NCBI RefSeq assembly: GCF_008806595.1
Contig: NZ_VZRB01000015.1
Coordinates: 1 to 64,000, forward strand
Length of the DNA stretch: 64,000 nt
Direction: 5' to 3'
Source: Streptomyces luteolifulvus
GTDB lineage: Bacteria; Actinomycetota; Actinomycetes; Streptomycetales; Streptomycetaceae
The position numbers were made by a program, and so were the translations under genes. Below are positions 33,997-42,419 of the stretch, in pieces (the stretch's first letter is position 1; each line of letters opens with the position of its first letter). The notes under the pieces are model-generated. The model had not been told where the DNA came from, ran no database searches, and was given only the letters and a program-made list of their open reading frames with translations.

Positions 33997-36729
33997 ATGC
34001 GAGCACCGGTGCAGAAGACGCGGCCTCGTCGCACAGGCAAGCAGACGGCCTCCGAAGGGGGCGCCCAGCGCACCTCTGGCACCCCCGGCATCACCAGTAC
34101 CACCAGCACCCCGAGTGCCCCGGTGGGCAAGGGCCGCCCCACGCACGTACGCACCCGGCTCATCCTCGCCGTCGCCGTCGTGGCCGCCACCATCGCCGGG
34201 GCCGGCGTCCCCTCCCTCGTCGACTCCTCCGGGCAGCTCAGCGACTCCCAGGAGCTGGTGACGCTCGCCGGGCAGACCCAGGACGCCCTGTCGCTCGCCC
34301 ATGCGCTCGCCGACGAACGCGACGAGGTCACCCCGTACATCGCGGCCGGCCGCCCCAAGTCCAAGGCGCCCTCCGAGGAGCGCGGCGCCCGCGTGGACCG
34401 GCAGGTCGCGGAGCTGCGCGCCGACACCGACACGCCCGCCGATCTGCGCGCGGACCTCGACGGCATAGCGGCCGTGCGCAGGGCCGCGCTCACCGGGAAG
34501 AGCAGCGCCCTCGACGTGCACCAGGCCTACTCGGCCGCCATCACCGAGCTGCACGCGCTCGCCGAGCAGCTGGCCGAACGGATGCCGGAGCGCGCAGGGG
34601 CCGGGGCCCACGCCCTGGCCGAGCTGGACTCCGCGGTCCAGCAGGCCGCCGCCGCCCGCGGGCTGCTCCTCGCCGCCCTCAGCGTGCCCCGCAGCACCCA
34701 GACCGTCATCGACCCCGTCACCGGGCTGCCGACCGAGACCGTCACCTCCTCGGACGCCGACACCAAGCAGCGCGACGCCCTCACCGCCGCCGCCCAGCAG
34801 GCCCGCCTGCGCTCGGACGGCGCCCTGGCCGACTTCCGGGACACCGCGCCCAAGGACGCCCGCGCCTCGTACGACTCCACGGTCACCGGCCCCGAGGTCA
34901 ACTCCGCGGAGAAGTACCTCGCCGCCCTCACCGACCAGCCGACCCTCTCCGACGGCGAGCTCGGCACCGGCGTGCAGAAGGCCGATGCCGCGCTGTCCGC
35001 CCGCGTGGATCTGATGCGCGGCGCGGAGTCCGCCCTCTTCGACCGCCGTACCAAGGAACTCGCCCAGCTGCGCGACGACGACGTCACCGCGCTGGAGATC
35101 CGCATCGCCGTCCTCGGCGCCCTGATGCTGCTCGCCGTCGGCATCGCCACGGCCATGGCCCGCACCCTCACCCGCCCGCTCTCGGTCCTGCGTCGCGGCT
35201 CCGCCCGGCTGGCCGGGGCCGCGGACCCGGCCGCCGAGGAACCCGTCACCTTCACCGGCCGCAACGACGAGTTCGCCCAGGTCGTCCGCTCCGTCAACGC
35301 CCTGCACGCGCACGCCGTCGCCCTCCACGAACGCATCACCACCCTGGAGGCCGACCGCAAGCACCTTGTCGGGCAGCGCCAGAAGATGGCCGACGCCCGC
35401 GAGGAACTGCACTCCGAACTCACCGAGTCCGCTGACCAGTTGGAGCGGCTGCGCAGCAGCATCGGCGGCACCTTCGTCAACCTCGCGCTGCGCACCCTCG
35501 GTCTCGTCGAGCGTCAGCTCGCGGTCATCGAGAACCTGGAGGAGCGCGAGCAGGACCCGGACCGGCTCGCCACCCTCTTCAAGCTCGACCACTTCGCCAC
35601 GGTCATGCGCCGGCACAGCGAGAACCTGCTCGTCCTGTCCGGCACCGAGCATGTCCAGCAGAGCGCCGGGCCCGTCCCGCTCGTCGACGTCGTACGGGCC
35701 GCGGTCAGCGAGATCGAGCGGTACGAGCGCGTCCGTATCGCCGCGCTCCCGCCGCACGCGCACGTGGCCGGCTTCGCCGCCGACGACCTCTCCCACCTGC
35801 TGGCCGAACTCATGGAGAACGCCACCTCGTTCTCCCCGCCCGACCTGCCCGTCGAGATCTCCGGCTGGCTCCTGGAGAACGGCGAGGTGATGCTCTCCGT
35901 CCAGGACGAGGGCATCGGCATGAACGCCGAGCGGATGAGCGTCCTCAACGCCCGCCTCGCCGACTTCGACCCGGAGACCCCCTACGAGCAGGAGGGCGAG
36001 GAAGGCCTGGGCCTCGGCCTGTACGTGGTGGCCCGGCTCGCCCACCGGCACCACGTCCGTGTGCAGCTGCGCGAGCAGAAGCAGGGCGGGATCGCGGCGG
36101 TCGTCGTCCTCCCGAAGACCCTGCTGGCGGCGGCACCCCCTGCCGCCGTACCGGCCTCCGGGCCCGTGGTCGGCGGCACCCAGTCCCTCTCCCTGCCGGG
36201 CGCGGACGCGGAGGCCAACTCCAACGTCCTCAAGGGCCGTTCGAAGCCGGAGGACGGGGCTCCCGAGCCCGCGCCCGAGTCGACGATGGAACTCATGCTT
36301 CCGGAGACCACGACCCCCGGACCCGCAGCCGCCGACGACGAGAACCCGCCACAGGAGCCACTCGCACCCGACAACGAACGTCGCACGAGTGGTGCGGGTG
36401 GGAACAACAAGGCCGGAGACGAAGGCGAGGCCGAGGCCGAACACGCACGCACCCCAGACGCCGAGGAGGACCCACTCACGGACAAGGGCCTCCCCAAGCG
36501 AACCCCGAAAATCACCGCCCCCGTCCCAGCCCAGCGCCGGCGCCAACGCTCCGTTGACGCAGAAGCACTCCGCCGGCGTCTGGGCGGCTTCCGCCGGGGG
36601 GCGGAAGCGGGCTATCGCGACGCCGACGCGGAGATCGCCGAGAAGACCGGCCAGACGGCGACACCGGCCACGGAAACAGCCGTATCCGAGGAAGCCACGG
36701 GGGGCACAGTCGAGGAGGCAAGCAGTTGA
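33997..36729 (+). CDS. cvnA: Conservon sensor kinase CvnA
   Basis: A 910-aa membrane histidine kinase-like protein. TM1 near residues 50-70 (LILAVAVVAATIAGAGV), an extracellular NIT-type domain, TM2 near 365-385 (IAVLGALMLLAVGIATAMA), HAMP, then a kinase core with LDHFATVMRRHSENLLVLSG in place of a canonical H-box. ATPase motifs are LLAELMENATSFSPP and DEGIGM with GLGLYVVARLA. The last 200 residues are disordered and acidic/basic. It heads a cvnABCD operon, a G-protein-like signalling set. ATG at 33997 has only AGGA very close; a GTG at 34009 is an alternative. Confidence 0.92.
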   Translation: MRAPVQKTRPRRTGKQTASEGGAQRTSGTPGITSTTSTPSAPVGKGRPTHVRTRLILAVAVVAATIAGAGVPSLVDSSGQLSDSQELVTLAGQTQDALSLAHALADERDEVTPYIAAGRPKSKAPSEERGARVDRQVAELRADTDTPADLRADLDGIAAVRRAALTGKSSALDVHQAYSAAITELHALAEQLAERMPERAGAGAHALAELDSAVQQAAAARGLLLAALSVPRSTQTVIDPVTGLPTETVTSSDADTKQRDALTAAAQQARLRSDGALADFRDTAPKDARASYDSTVTGPEVNSAEKYLAALTDQPTLSDGELGTGVQKADAALSARVDLMRGAESALFDRRTKELAQLRDDDVTALEIRIAVLGALMLLAVGIATAMARTLTRPLSVLRRGSARLAGAADPAAEEPVTFTGRNDEFAQVVRSVNALHAHAVALHERITTLEADRKHLVGQRQKMADAREELHSELTESADQLERLRSSIGGTFVNLALRTLGLVERQLAVIENLEEREQDPDRLATLFKLDHFATVMRRHSENLLVLSGTEHVQQSAGPVPLVDVVRAAVSEIERYERVRIAALPPHAHVAGFAADDLSHLLAELMENATSFSPPDLPVEISGWLLENGEVMLSVQDEGIGMNAERMSVLNARLADFDPETPYEQEGEEGLGLGLYVVARLAHRHHVRVQLREQKQGGIAAVVVLPKTLLAAAPPAAVPASGPVVGGTQSLSLPGADAEANSNVLKGRSKPEDGAPEPAPESTMELMLPETTTPGPAAADDENPPQEPLAPDNERRTSGAGGNNKAGDEGEAEAEHARTPDAEEDPLTDKGLPKRTPKITAPVPAQRRRQRSVDAEALRRRLGGFRRGAEAGYRDADAEIAEKTGQTATPATETAVSEEATGGTVEEASS

Positions 36730-37229
36730 CCGCGCCCAGTACCTTCGGACTGAGCAGTGAAGCCCGCAACCTGCACTGGCTGCTGACGAACCTGGTCGAG
36801 GAGGTGCCGGGCATCCAATCGGTTGCGGTGGTCTCCTCCGACGGCCTGCTCCTGCTCTCCTCGGACCCGGGCCGCAACGCCGCGGCACGTCAGGCCCTGG
36901 AGGGCCGGCCGACCGGCCCGCGAGGCTCCTCCGCCGACCTCGCGGCGGTCGTCTCCGGCATCGGCAGCCTCACCGTCGGCGCCGCCAGGCTGATGGAGTT
37001 CGGCGGGGTCAAGCACACGATGGTCGCGATGGACGAGGGCACGCTCTTCGTGATGTCCATCAGCGACGGATCGCTGCTCGGAGTCCACGGCTCCGCGGAC
37101 TGCGACATGAGCGTGGTGGCGTATCACATGGCGCTCTTCGTGGGCCGCGCCGGACACGTCCTGACTCCTGAACTCCGCAGTGAGCTACGGAGGTCCCTGG
37201 AGGACGAGTCGACAGGGGGCGCCCGATGA
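36726..37229 (+). CDS. cvnB: Conservon roadblock/LC7 protein CvnB
   Basis: A 167-aa roadblock/LC7-fold protein (LHWLLTNLVEEVPGIQSVAVVSSDGLL, then AAVVSGIGSLTVGA and VMSISDGSLLGV). It probably acts with the CvnD GTPase, by analogy with MglB. The start is TTG at 36726, overlapping the cvnA stop, with GAGGAGG about 8 bases upstream; the next in-frame start would cut into the domain. Four-base overlap with cvnC. Confidence 0.93.
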   Translation: MTAPSTFGLSSEARNLHWLLTNLVEEVPGIQSVAVVSSDGLLLLSSDPGRNAAARQALEGRPTGPRGSSADLAAVVSGIGSLTVGAARLMEFGGVKHTMVAMDEGTLFVMSISDGSLLGVHGSADCDMSVVAYHMALFVGRAGHVLTPELRSELRRSLEDESTGGAR

Positions 37230-37660
37230 GCGGCAGTGCACCGAAGAAGCTCCCCGTGCGCGGCGGCGACCGCAAACCCGCCCGGGTGCGCCCGTACTCG
37301 CTCACCGGCGGCCGGACCCGCTTCGGGCATGTCCTGCTCGTCGAGACGCTCGTGGCCAGCACGGCGGGCACCGTCGCCGCCCTCGAGGCGCCCCCGGAGC
37401 GCAGGGAACTGACGGCCGGTTCGCTGACCAACCGGGTCATGCCGGAGATGCGGGCCATCGTCGAACTGTGCCGCCGTATGCGCACGGTGGCCGAGATCGC
37501 CGCGCTGTTGAGGATGCCGCTCGGCGTGGTCCGTGTGCTCCTGAGCGACCTCGCGGACCAGGGAAAGATCCGTGTGTACGGCACCGGTACCGGTCACGGT
37601 ACGGGCCGACCCGACCGCGCTCTGCTGGAAAGGGTGCTGAGTGGACTCCGTCGTCTCTGA
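37226..37660 (+). CDS. cvnC: Conservon DUF742 protein CvnC
   Basis: A 144-aa DUF742 protein: VRPYSLTGGRTR near the N-terminus, then an HTH-like region LCRRMRTVAEIAALLRMPLG and VVRVLLSDLADQGKI. Its role in conservons is not well established; it may link CvnB and CvnD to the kinase. ATG overlaps the cvnB stop (ATGA), and its 3' end overlaps cvnD by 20 bases. Confidence 0.93.
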   Translation: MSGSAPKKLPVRGGDRKPARVRPYSLTGGRTRFGHVLLVETLVASTAGTVAALEAPPERRELTAGSLTNRVMPEMRAIVELCRRMRTVAEIAALLRMPLGVVRVLLSDLADQGKIRVYGTGTGHGTGRPDRALLERVLSGLRRL

Positions 37661-38282
37661 CGCCGCCGCCTCCGGCGTCGCCCCCCTCCTCGACGAAGAG
37701 GAGGAACTGCGGTCCTGGCAGACGGACCGTACCCGTGCTCCGATCGCCACGAAGATAGTCGTGGCCGGAGGTTTCGGCGTCGGCAAGACGACGCTGGTCA
37801 CCGCCGTCTCGGAGATCACGCCCCTGCAGACCGAGGCGCTGATGACCGAGGCGAGCGAGGAGACCGACGACCTCACGGCCACGCCAGGCAAGCTCACCAC
37901 CACCGTGGCGATGGACTTCGGCCGCATCACCCTCGACGACGACCTGGTCCTCTATCTGTTCGGCACACCGGGCCAGCAGCGGTTCTGGTTCATGTGGGAC
38001 GACCTGGTGCGCGGTGCGATCGGCGCCGTCGTGCTCGCCGACACTCGCCGCCTGAAGGACTGTTTCCCCGCGCTCGACTACTTCGAGAGCACCGGACTGC
38101 CGTACGTCGTCGCCGTCAACCACTTCGACGGCAGCGAGCGGTTCGAACCGGAGGACGTGCGGGAGGCATTGACGATCCCCGCGCGCGTACCTGTAATGAT
38201 CATGGATGCGCGCCGCCGGATCTCGGTGATCGAGACCCTCCTGTCCCTCGTGGGCCACGCCCTCGACGAAACGCCCGAGTAG
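37641..38282 (+). CDS. cvnD: Conservon GTP-binding protein CvnD
   Basis: A 213-aa small GTPase-like protein. P-loop GGFGVGKTT at residues 43-51, DFGRITLDDDLVLYLFGTPGQ giving the switch II DxxG-like site, and VAVNHFDG as the N/TKxD-like base motif. It resembles MglA/ARF-type switches. GTG at 37641 starts inside cvnC, which ensures coupling. It is 25 bases before the StyA-like gene. Confidence 0.93.
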   Translation: MDSVVSDAAASGVAPLLDEEEELRSWQTDRTRAPIATKIVVAGGFGVGKTTLVTAVSEITPLQTEALMTEASEETDDLTATPGKLTTTVAMDFGRITLDDDLVLYLFGTPGQQRFWFMWDDLVRGAIGAVVLADTRRLKDCFPALDYFESTGLPYVVAVNHFDGSERFEPEDVREALTIPARVPVMIMDARRRISVIETLLSLVGHALDETPE

Positions 38283-38307
38283 TCGCGATTTAGGAGTCAC
38301 CACCCGC

Positions 38308-39561
38308 ATGCGGAAGATACTCGTCGTCGGAGCCGGGCAGTCCGGTCTCCAGCTCGCCCTCGGACTCCAGTCGCACGGGTACGAGGTCACCCTGATGTCC
38401 AACCGGACCGCGGACGAGATCCGCTCCGGGCGGGTCATGTCGACGCAGTGCATGTTCGACACCGCGTTGCAGCACGAGCGCGACCTCCAGCTGAACTTCT
38501 GGGAGTCCCAGGCCCCGAAGATCGAAGGACTCGGTGTCTCGGTCGCCGCGCCCGGCTCGCACGACCCGGGGCCGACCCAGCGGGCGATCGACTGGGTGGG
38601 CAGGCTCGACGGGTACGCACAGTCGGTCGACCAGCGGGTGAAGATGTCCGGCTGGATGGAGACGTTCGCCCAGCGCGGCGGTCAGCTCGTCGTCCATGGC
38701 GCGGCGGTCGGCGACCTCGACTACTTCTCCCGCACGTACGACCTGGTCCTGGTCTCGGCGGGCAAGGGCGAGCTGGTGTCGATGTTCACGCGGGACCCCG
38801 AGCGCTCCCCGTACGGCGAGCCGCAGCGCGCCCTCGCGGTCTCCTACGTCCACGGCCTCGGCCCGCGCCCCGAGCACCCGGAGTACGAGGCGGTCCGCTG
38901 CAACCTGGTCCCCGGCGTCGGCGAGCTGTTCGTCATGCCGGCCCTCACCACCTCCGGCCGCGCCGACATCCTGTTCTGGGAGGGCATACCCGGCGGCCCG
39001 CTCGACGTCTTCAACGGAGTCAAGGACCCCGCGGAGCACCTGTCCCTGACCCTGGAACTCATGGAGACGTTCACGCCCTGGGAGTACGCGCGGGCCACCA
39101 AGGTGGAACTGACCGACGCGGGCGGCACACTGGCCGGCCGCTACGCCCCCACCGTCCGCAACCCGGTCGGTGTCCTCCCGGGCGGCGGACTGGTCCTCGG
39201 CGTCGCCGACGTGGTCGTCGCCAACGACCCGATCACGGGCCAGGGCGCCAACTCGGCGTCGAAGTGCGCGGCTTCGTATCTCGCCTCCATCCTCGAACAC
39301 GGCGAGAAGGAGTTCGACGAGACCTGGATGCGGGCCACGTTCGACCGCTACTGGGACACGGCCCAGCACGTCACCAAGTGGACCAACGCGATGCTGGCTC
39401 CGCCACCGGAGCACATCCTGAACCTCATCGGCGCGGCAGGCCAACTGCAACCGGTCGCCGACCGTTTCGCCAATGGGTTCAACGATCCGGCGGACTTCGA
39501 GAACTTCTTCTACGACCCGGCGAAGACGGAGGCCTACCTCGCTTCGGTGGCCGGTTCCTAG
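38308..39561 (+). CDS. Styrene/indole monooxygenase StyA-like flavoprotein
   Basis: A 417-aa group E flavin monooxygenase. FAD motif VVGAGQSGLQLALGL at residues 6-20; a second conserved region LVLVSAGKGEL; and DPITGQGANSASKCA near 305. It needs a separate flavin reductase, which is not in this window. Only 25 bases after cvnD, so probably the fifth gene of the conservon operon. Substrate unknown. Its stop TAG shares the CTAG palindrome with the convergent gene. Confidence 0.9.
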   Translation: MRKILVVGAGQSGLQLALGLQSHGYEVTLMSNRTADEIRSGRVMSTQCMFDTALQHERDLQLNFWESQAPKIEGLGVSVAAPGSHDPGPTQRAIDWVGRLDGYAQSVDQRVKMSGWMETFAQRGGQLVVHGAAVGDLDYFSRTYDLVLVSAGKGELVSMFTRDPERSPYGEPQRALAVSYVHGLGPRPEHPEYEAVRCNLVPGVGELFVMPALTTSGRADILFWEGIPGGPLDVFNGVKDPAEHLSLTLELMETFTPWEYARATKVELTDAGGTLAGRYAPTVRNPVGVLPGGGLVLGVADVVVANDPITGQGANSASKCAASYLASILEHGEKEFDETWMRATFDRYWDTAQHVTKWTNAMLAPPPEHILNLIGAAGQLQPVADRFANGFNDPADFENFFYDPAKTEAYLASVAGS

Positions 39562-40187
39562 TCGCCTTCCTGGGGAAGCTCGAACTCGGCCAGCGCCGAC
39601 AGTTGTTCCGGGGTCAGTGAGGCGAGCAGTTCCTCGATGTCCTTGAGGCGCTGGTGTACGACGTTGCGCTGCTTCTTCTGCTGGGCGGTCAGGGAGAGCT
39701 GGTCGTCGAGGGCCTTGCGGGCCCGGCGGGCCAGCTCGTCGGCGTGGCGCTCGCTCGCCGCCAGTCGGCCCACCGTTTTCGCCCGCTCCCGCGCCAACTG
39801 CCCGATCACATGGCTCTGTTCGAGCGCGCGCTGCGGATCGTGTGCGAGCAGCAGTCGTACGTACGGGGAGATGTCCGTGCTGCTCTGGTACTGCTGCCGG
39901 GCCAGCCGGCCCGCCGCGTCGCGGCCGGCGTAGAGGGAGAGCCGGGCGCGGGAGAGCCGGGATTCCAGCAGGTCGAGCTCGGCGCGCCGGCGGTTCAGCT
40001 TTGCCGTGGTGGCGTTGTACGTTCCGGTGGCCTGTCCGGCCTTGCGGTACATCCGCTGAAGGTCCGTCAGCAGTTGGGCGACGGACCGCTCGGGAGGCTC
40101 GGGCACCGCCGCCGCGGGAAGCGGCGCGAGGACGGCCGCGGCCGCCATCGCCGCCGTACAGACCAGATGCAGAAGCTTTCCTGACAC
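39558..40187 (-). CDS. Secreted coiled-coil protein
   Basis: A 209-aa exported protein. Signal peptide MSGKLLHLVCTAAMAAAAVL to PAAAVP, then long helices (LLTDLQRMYRKAGQATGTYNATTAKLNRRRAEL; ARRARKALDDQLSLTAQQKK). This resembles the N-terminal coiled-coil half of RipA/NlpC-P60 cell-wall hydrolases, but no hydrolase domain follows, so it may be a regulator or stand-alone partner. The ATG is 104 bases from the next minus-strand gene. Confidence 0.82.
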   Translation of the reverse strand: MSGKLLHLVCTAAMAAAAVLAPLPAAAVPEPPERSVAQLLTDLQRMYRKAGQATGTYNATTAKLNRRRAELDLLESRLSRARLSLYAGRDAAGRLARQQYQSSTDISPYVRLLLAHDPQRALEQSHVIGQLARERAKTVGRLAASERHADELARRARKALDDQLSLTAQQKKQRNVVHQRLKDIEELLASLTPEQLSALAEFELPQEGD

Positions 40188-40290
40188 ATCATCACCTCCG
40201 ATGCGCAGCGGCCCCTCCGCTCCGCATCGCGAGCATCAGACGTGCGCGCGGGGTCCGCGCGCCGGGTGTGCGCGGTTCGGCGCAACCCGG

Positions 40291-40674
40291 TCACCCGTCC
40301 GCGTCATCCGGCTTGCCGCCCGGCGTGGCGTCTGGCTCGGAGTCCGGCTTGGGGTCCGGTGTGGTGTCCGGCTTGGGGTCCGGTTTGGACCAGGGCCACT
40401 TCAACCGGGTTCCCTTCGTCCCCGCCCCCTTTCCACCTTCGGAGGCGTACTCGTACTTCCAGCCCTGGTGCAGCCCGAACCGCTTGCTGTGCCCGCGCGG
40501 CACCCTGCGGTAGACCAGCACGGTGGGCGGGCCGCCGGCGGCGTCCGGGACGGGGATGCGGTACGTCTTGGGGGGATGCCCCGTGGGCCCCAGCAGCACG
40601 GGCAGCACCCGCCCGTCCATGGGCCCGCCCTCGAAGGGAGTGTCTTCGCTCTTCACGGCACCAGTGTCAGCCAT
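40291..40674 (-). CDS. Conserved hypothetical protein with Pro/Asp/Lys tail
   Basis: A 127-aa protein of unknown function. Residues 1-90 form a small domain with GGPMDGRVLPVLLG and TVLVYRRVPRGHSKRFGLHQGWKYEY. The last 35 residues are low complexity with PDPKPD repeats. No signal or membrane segment. Its ATG overlaps the tetR 3' end by 8 bases, so it is the second gene of the tetR operon. Confidence 0.7.
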   Translation of the reverse strand: MADTGAVKSEDTPFEGGPMDGRVLPVLLGPTGHPPKTYRIPVPDAAGGPPTVLVYRRVPRGHSKRFGLHQGWKYEYASEGGKGAGTKGTRLKWPWSKPDPKPDTTPDPKPDSEPDATPGGKPDDADG

Positions 40675-41320
40675 CCGCCGCGACGGCCTCGACCACCGCG
40701 GCCGTCTGCGGATCGTGCCTGCCGGTCACCGACAGCATCGCCACGAGCTGCTCGACCAGCCAGTCCCGCAGCTCACCGACGGGCGGCTGCTTGTCCTCGT
40801 CCAGCCAGATCAGGGAGGCCGCCTCGACCGCCGTGATCCACATCCGTACGGTCATCCGCAGCCGCAGGCTGGGCTCCGTGACCCCCAGATGGCTCAGGAT
40901 GTGCTCGGCGGCGGCCCGGCGTACGCCGTCCACGATGGCGGTCGTACGGGAGGTCTCCACCACGCTGCCGCCCTGGAGCAGCGCGCTGAATCCGGCGTCG
41001 TGCTGGTCGACGAACGCGAGATAGCGGTCGAGGGCCCGCGCCAGCCGGGGGAGGAGCGGGCCCAGTCGCGGTTCGTCGAAGCACTGCTGGAGCTCCTCGG
41101 CGGCGGAGCGGAGGGCGGCCTCGTAGAGCTGCTGCTTCCCGCCCGGGAAGTACCGGTAGACCAACGGCCGCGACACCCCGGCCGCCTCCGCCACGTCGTC
41201 CAGCGACACGTCCTCCGGGGCACCGTGCGCGAAGAGCGACAGCGCGGCTTCGAGCAACTGACTCCGACGCTCCTCGACGCTGAGGCGACGGTAGGCGGGG
41301 GTGGGGGCGGAGGCGGTCAT
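40667..41320 (-). CDS. TetR-family transcriptional regulator
   Basis: A 217-aa regulator. HTH region residues 12-60 (RRSQLLEAALSLFAHGAPE, SLDDVAEAAGVSRPLVYRYFPGGKQQLYEAAL); the rest is a ligand-binding, dimerising helical domain. The frame is open far upstream, but ATG at 41320 fits family length. TACGCT ends 7 bases before it, so a leaderless start is possible. It may regulate the adjacent diiron oxygenase genes. Confidence 0.92.
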   Translation of the reverse strand: MTASAPTPAYRRLSVEERRSQLLEAALSLFAHGAPEDVSLDDVAEAAGVSRPLVYRYFPGGKQQLYEAALRSAAEELQQCFDEPRLGPLLPRLARALDRYLAFVDQHDAGFSALLQGGSVVETSRTTAIVDGVRRAAAEHILSHLGVTEPSLRLRMTVRMWITAVEAASLIWLDEDKQPPVGELRDWLVEQLVAMLSVTGRHDPQTAAVVEAVAADG

Positions 41321-41391
41321 ACCGGGCAGCGTAACCGCACTGCCCGACGTCATCGCTACGCCCGGAATCCGGACACCGCCCATGGCCGTCA

Positions 41392-42330
41392 TCAGGCCAG
41401 CAACCCGGACGCGCGCCACAACCGCCGCCCCACCCCCCGCAGCACGCCGATGTCGTCCAGGAAGTCCGTCAGCCGCTTCGCCCCCGTCTGCATGACCTCC
41501 CGCCGATGCCCGCTGGCCTTCACCTGCGCCATGGCCTCCCGTCTGTCCAGCCCCACATTCGTGTAGACCTCGGGATTCACGAACGCCACGGAGAACACCC
41601 GGGCGAACTCGCCCGAGGTGACCCGGGTGAACTCCTGCGACCACCGCGGCGCCGTGACCATCTGCCGCCGCAGCTCCTCACGCGCGTACCGCACATGCCG
41701 CGCCTCCTCCACCACATGGATCCGCGTCACGCCCCGGACGAGCGGCTGCACCCGCTCGTCGGGGAACGTCAGCCGCTGCATCCAGTCGAGGACCTCCTCG
41801 CCGAGCAGCGTCGCCGTGAAGGACCCGGGTGTGGTGGAGATCGTCTTGAACAGGCGCCCCAGGTTCCGGTGGACCCGGCTCACCGGATACCAGGGCGTAC
41901 CCCCGTGGGAGATCAGCCGCGCGAACATCTTCGAGTGCCGGCACTCGTCCTCGATCTCGGTGAGCGCGTACCGCACATGCGCGCTCGTCGCCGCCTTGTC
42001 GTAGATGTGCCGGACGAGCAACTGCATCAGGATGATCTCGAACCAGATCCCGAGCGAGGCGAGCGCGGCGGCCTCGTGCTGCGACAGCAGGATCCGCTGC
42101 TCCTCGCCCATCCGCTTCCACAGCGGTGTGTCGTACAGCGACACGAGCTCCGGCGGCCAGAACCACTTGCCCTCCTCGAACGGCGCGTCCCAGTCGAGCT
42201 CCTGGTCCGGGTCGAAGGAGTGCCTGGCGGAGGAGGCGAGCAGCCGCTCGGCTACCTGCTCCCGGTCCTTGAGCAGTCCGAGCGCGTCGCGCAGCCCGTC
42301 GAGCGCCTCGGCTTCTGTGAGGGTCGTCAT
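41392..42330 (-). CDS. AurF-like diiron oxygenase
   Basis: A 312-aa helical protein of the AurF/p-aminobenzoate N-oxygenase-like family. Carboxylate/His motifs: EIEDECRHSKMFARL and HVVEEARHVRYAREE for E-x-x-H iron ligation, with further Glu in the FEIILMQLLVRH helix. The substrate is unknown. ATG at 42330 gives the usual length. It is divergent from the ferritin-like gene across a spacer with a palindrome and lies beside a TetR gene. Confidence 0.85.
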   Translation of the reverse strand: MTTLTEAEALDGLRDALGLLKDREQVAERLLASSARHSFDPDQELDWDAPFEEGKWFWPPELVSLYDTPLWKRMGEEQRILLSQHEAAALASLGIWFEIILMQLLVRHIYDKAATSAHVRYALTEIEDECRHSKMFARLISHGGTPWYPVSRVHRNLGRLFKTISTTPGSFTATLLGEEVLDWMQRLTFPDERVQPLVRGVTRIHVVEEARHVRYAREELRRQMVTAPRWSQEFTRVTSGEFARVFSVAFVNPEVYTNVGLDRREAMAQVKASGHRREVMQTGAKRLTDFLDDIGVLRGVGRRLWRASGLLA

Positions 42331-42344
42331 GGTCTTATGAGACT

Positions 42345-42358
42345 GCTTGTCAGCAAGC
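42345..42358. promoter_or_regulatory. Palindrome between divergent diiron genes
   Basis: GCTTG-TCAG-CAAGC at 42345-42358 is a perfect 5-bp inverted repeat in the 89-base spacer between the two diiron-protein starts. It is a candidate binding site for the TetR regulator encoded next door. Confidence 0.5.
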
Positions 42359-42419
42359 CCGTCAATCCCCTGTGCGTGACTTGTTGACCCGGCGTCTACT
42401 ACATGTGAACCTGCGAAAC

